NCBI GenBank assembly: GCA_947165805.1
Contig: CAMVBT010000186.1
Span: forward strand, 1-5,357
DNA length: 5,357 bases
Origin: an uncultured Clostridia bacterium
GTDB lineage: Bacteria; Bacillota; Clostridia; Oscillospirales; Ruminococcaceae
Direction of reading: 5' to 3'
Part shown: positions 5,071 through 5,357 of the stretch, one piece after another
How the letters are laid out: every line of letters starts with the position of its first letter
How positions within the stretch are numbered: the stretch's first letter is position 1
Translations under genes and position numbers: made by a program
The notes under the pieces: model-generated
The model's database searches: none
The model's input: the letters and a program-made list of their open reading frames with translations, nothing else
What the model was told of the DNA's origin: nothing

Positions 5071-5100
5071 ACAAAATCAAGTAAAGGGGTGTAAAACGCT

Positions 5101-5357
5101 ATGATGCTCAAGGACGAAAAAGCAGCTATCATCGAGGCTAACCGTCTCAACGAAAACGACACGGGTTCTCCCGAAGTCCAGATAGCTATCCTCACAAAGA
5201 GGATCGCCGATCTTACCGAACATCTGAAGAACCACAAGCAGGATCATCATTCCAGACGCGGTCTTTTCAAAATGGTCGGCAGAAGACGCAACCTTCTGAA
5301 CTACCTTCAGAAGAAGGACATCGAACGCTATCGTGCTATTATCGCGAAGCTCGGTAT
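5101..5357 (+). CDS. rpsO: 30S ribosomal protein S15 (partial, runs off right edge)
   Basis: S15 is a primary 16S rRNA-binding protein that organises the central domain (platform) of the 30S subunit and contributes to an intersubunit bridge. The visible 85 residues match the family throughout: [10 protein letters not shown] (20-29), the helix [20 protein letters not shown] (30-49), [20 protein letters not shown] (49-68), and [13 protein letters not shown] at the edge. The family is about 89 residues, so only a few C-terminal residues are missing. Two adjacent ATGs (5101 and 5104) are possible. The first is preferred because it is closer (9 nt) to the imperfect SD AAGGGGTG (5084-5091); the second would give the ML start common in Clostridia. 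It has its own promoter and a structured leader. The gene after it is outside the window; in many bacteria it is pnp. Confidence 0.97.
   Translation, partial: MMLKDEKAAIIEANRLNENDTGSPEVQIAILTKRIADLTEHLKNHKQDHHSRRGLFKMVGRRRNLLNYLQKKDIERYRAIIAKLG

Overview
This window looks like chromosomal DNA from a Gram-positive anaerobe of the Clostridia, most likely the Ruminococcus/Oscillospiraceae group. The basis is consensus sigma-A type promoters, strong Shine-Dalgarno (SD) sequences (AAGGAG or GAGGTGA), moderately GC-rich genes between AT-rich spacers, the style of the S15 and CysK proteins, and a zinc-ribbon/DUF4234 protein. The genus is inferred. No mobile element, CRISPR array, tRNA or rRNA was seen.

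Layout from left to right. (1) Positions 1-456, minus strand: the N-terminal part of an unrecognised acidic, then Lys/Glu-rich, low-complexity protein running off the left edge, with its own promoter. (2) Positions 576-1712, plus strand: a promoter with perfect consensus hexamers, an inverted repeat at the predicted transcription start, a roughly 130-nt leader, cysK (cysteine synthase) and a strong intrinsic terminator. (3) Positions 1726-3113, plus strand: a stand-alone two-TM sensor histidine kinase with its own promoter and no response regulator beside it. (4) Positions 3112-4897, minus strand: a likely operon of a zinc-ribbon DUF4234 membrane protein, a possible 24-codon small ORF, and a CorA-family divalent-cation transporter. 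It ends in a terminator whose U-tract is encoded across the kinase stop codon. (5) Positions 4940-5357, plus strand: an A-tract-rich promoter, a structured leader and rpsO (ribosomal protein S15), cut off a few residues before its expected end.

The most interesting part is the 147-nt gap between the DUF4234 gene and corA. It holds a small ORF with a strong SD, then an 11-position hairpin covering the corA SD. A segment inside the small ORF can instead pair over 10 bp with the 5' arm of that hairpin. This is the layout of a translational attenuator that could couple small-ORF translation to cation-transporter synthesis. It is a hypothesis read from the sequence alone. Second-tier observations are the cysK operator candidate, the nested stem in the rpsO leader, the orphan kinase with a degenerate G1 box, and a FliM/FliN-like short motif in the left-edge protein.
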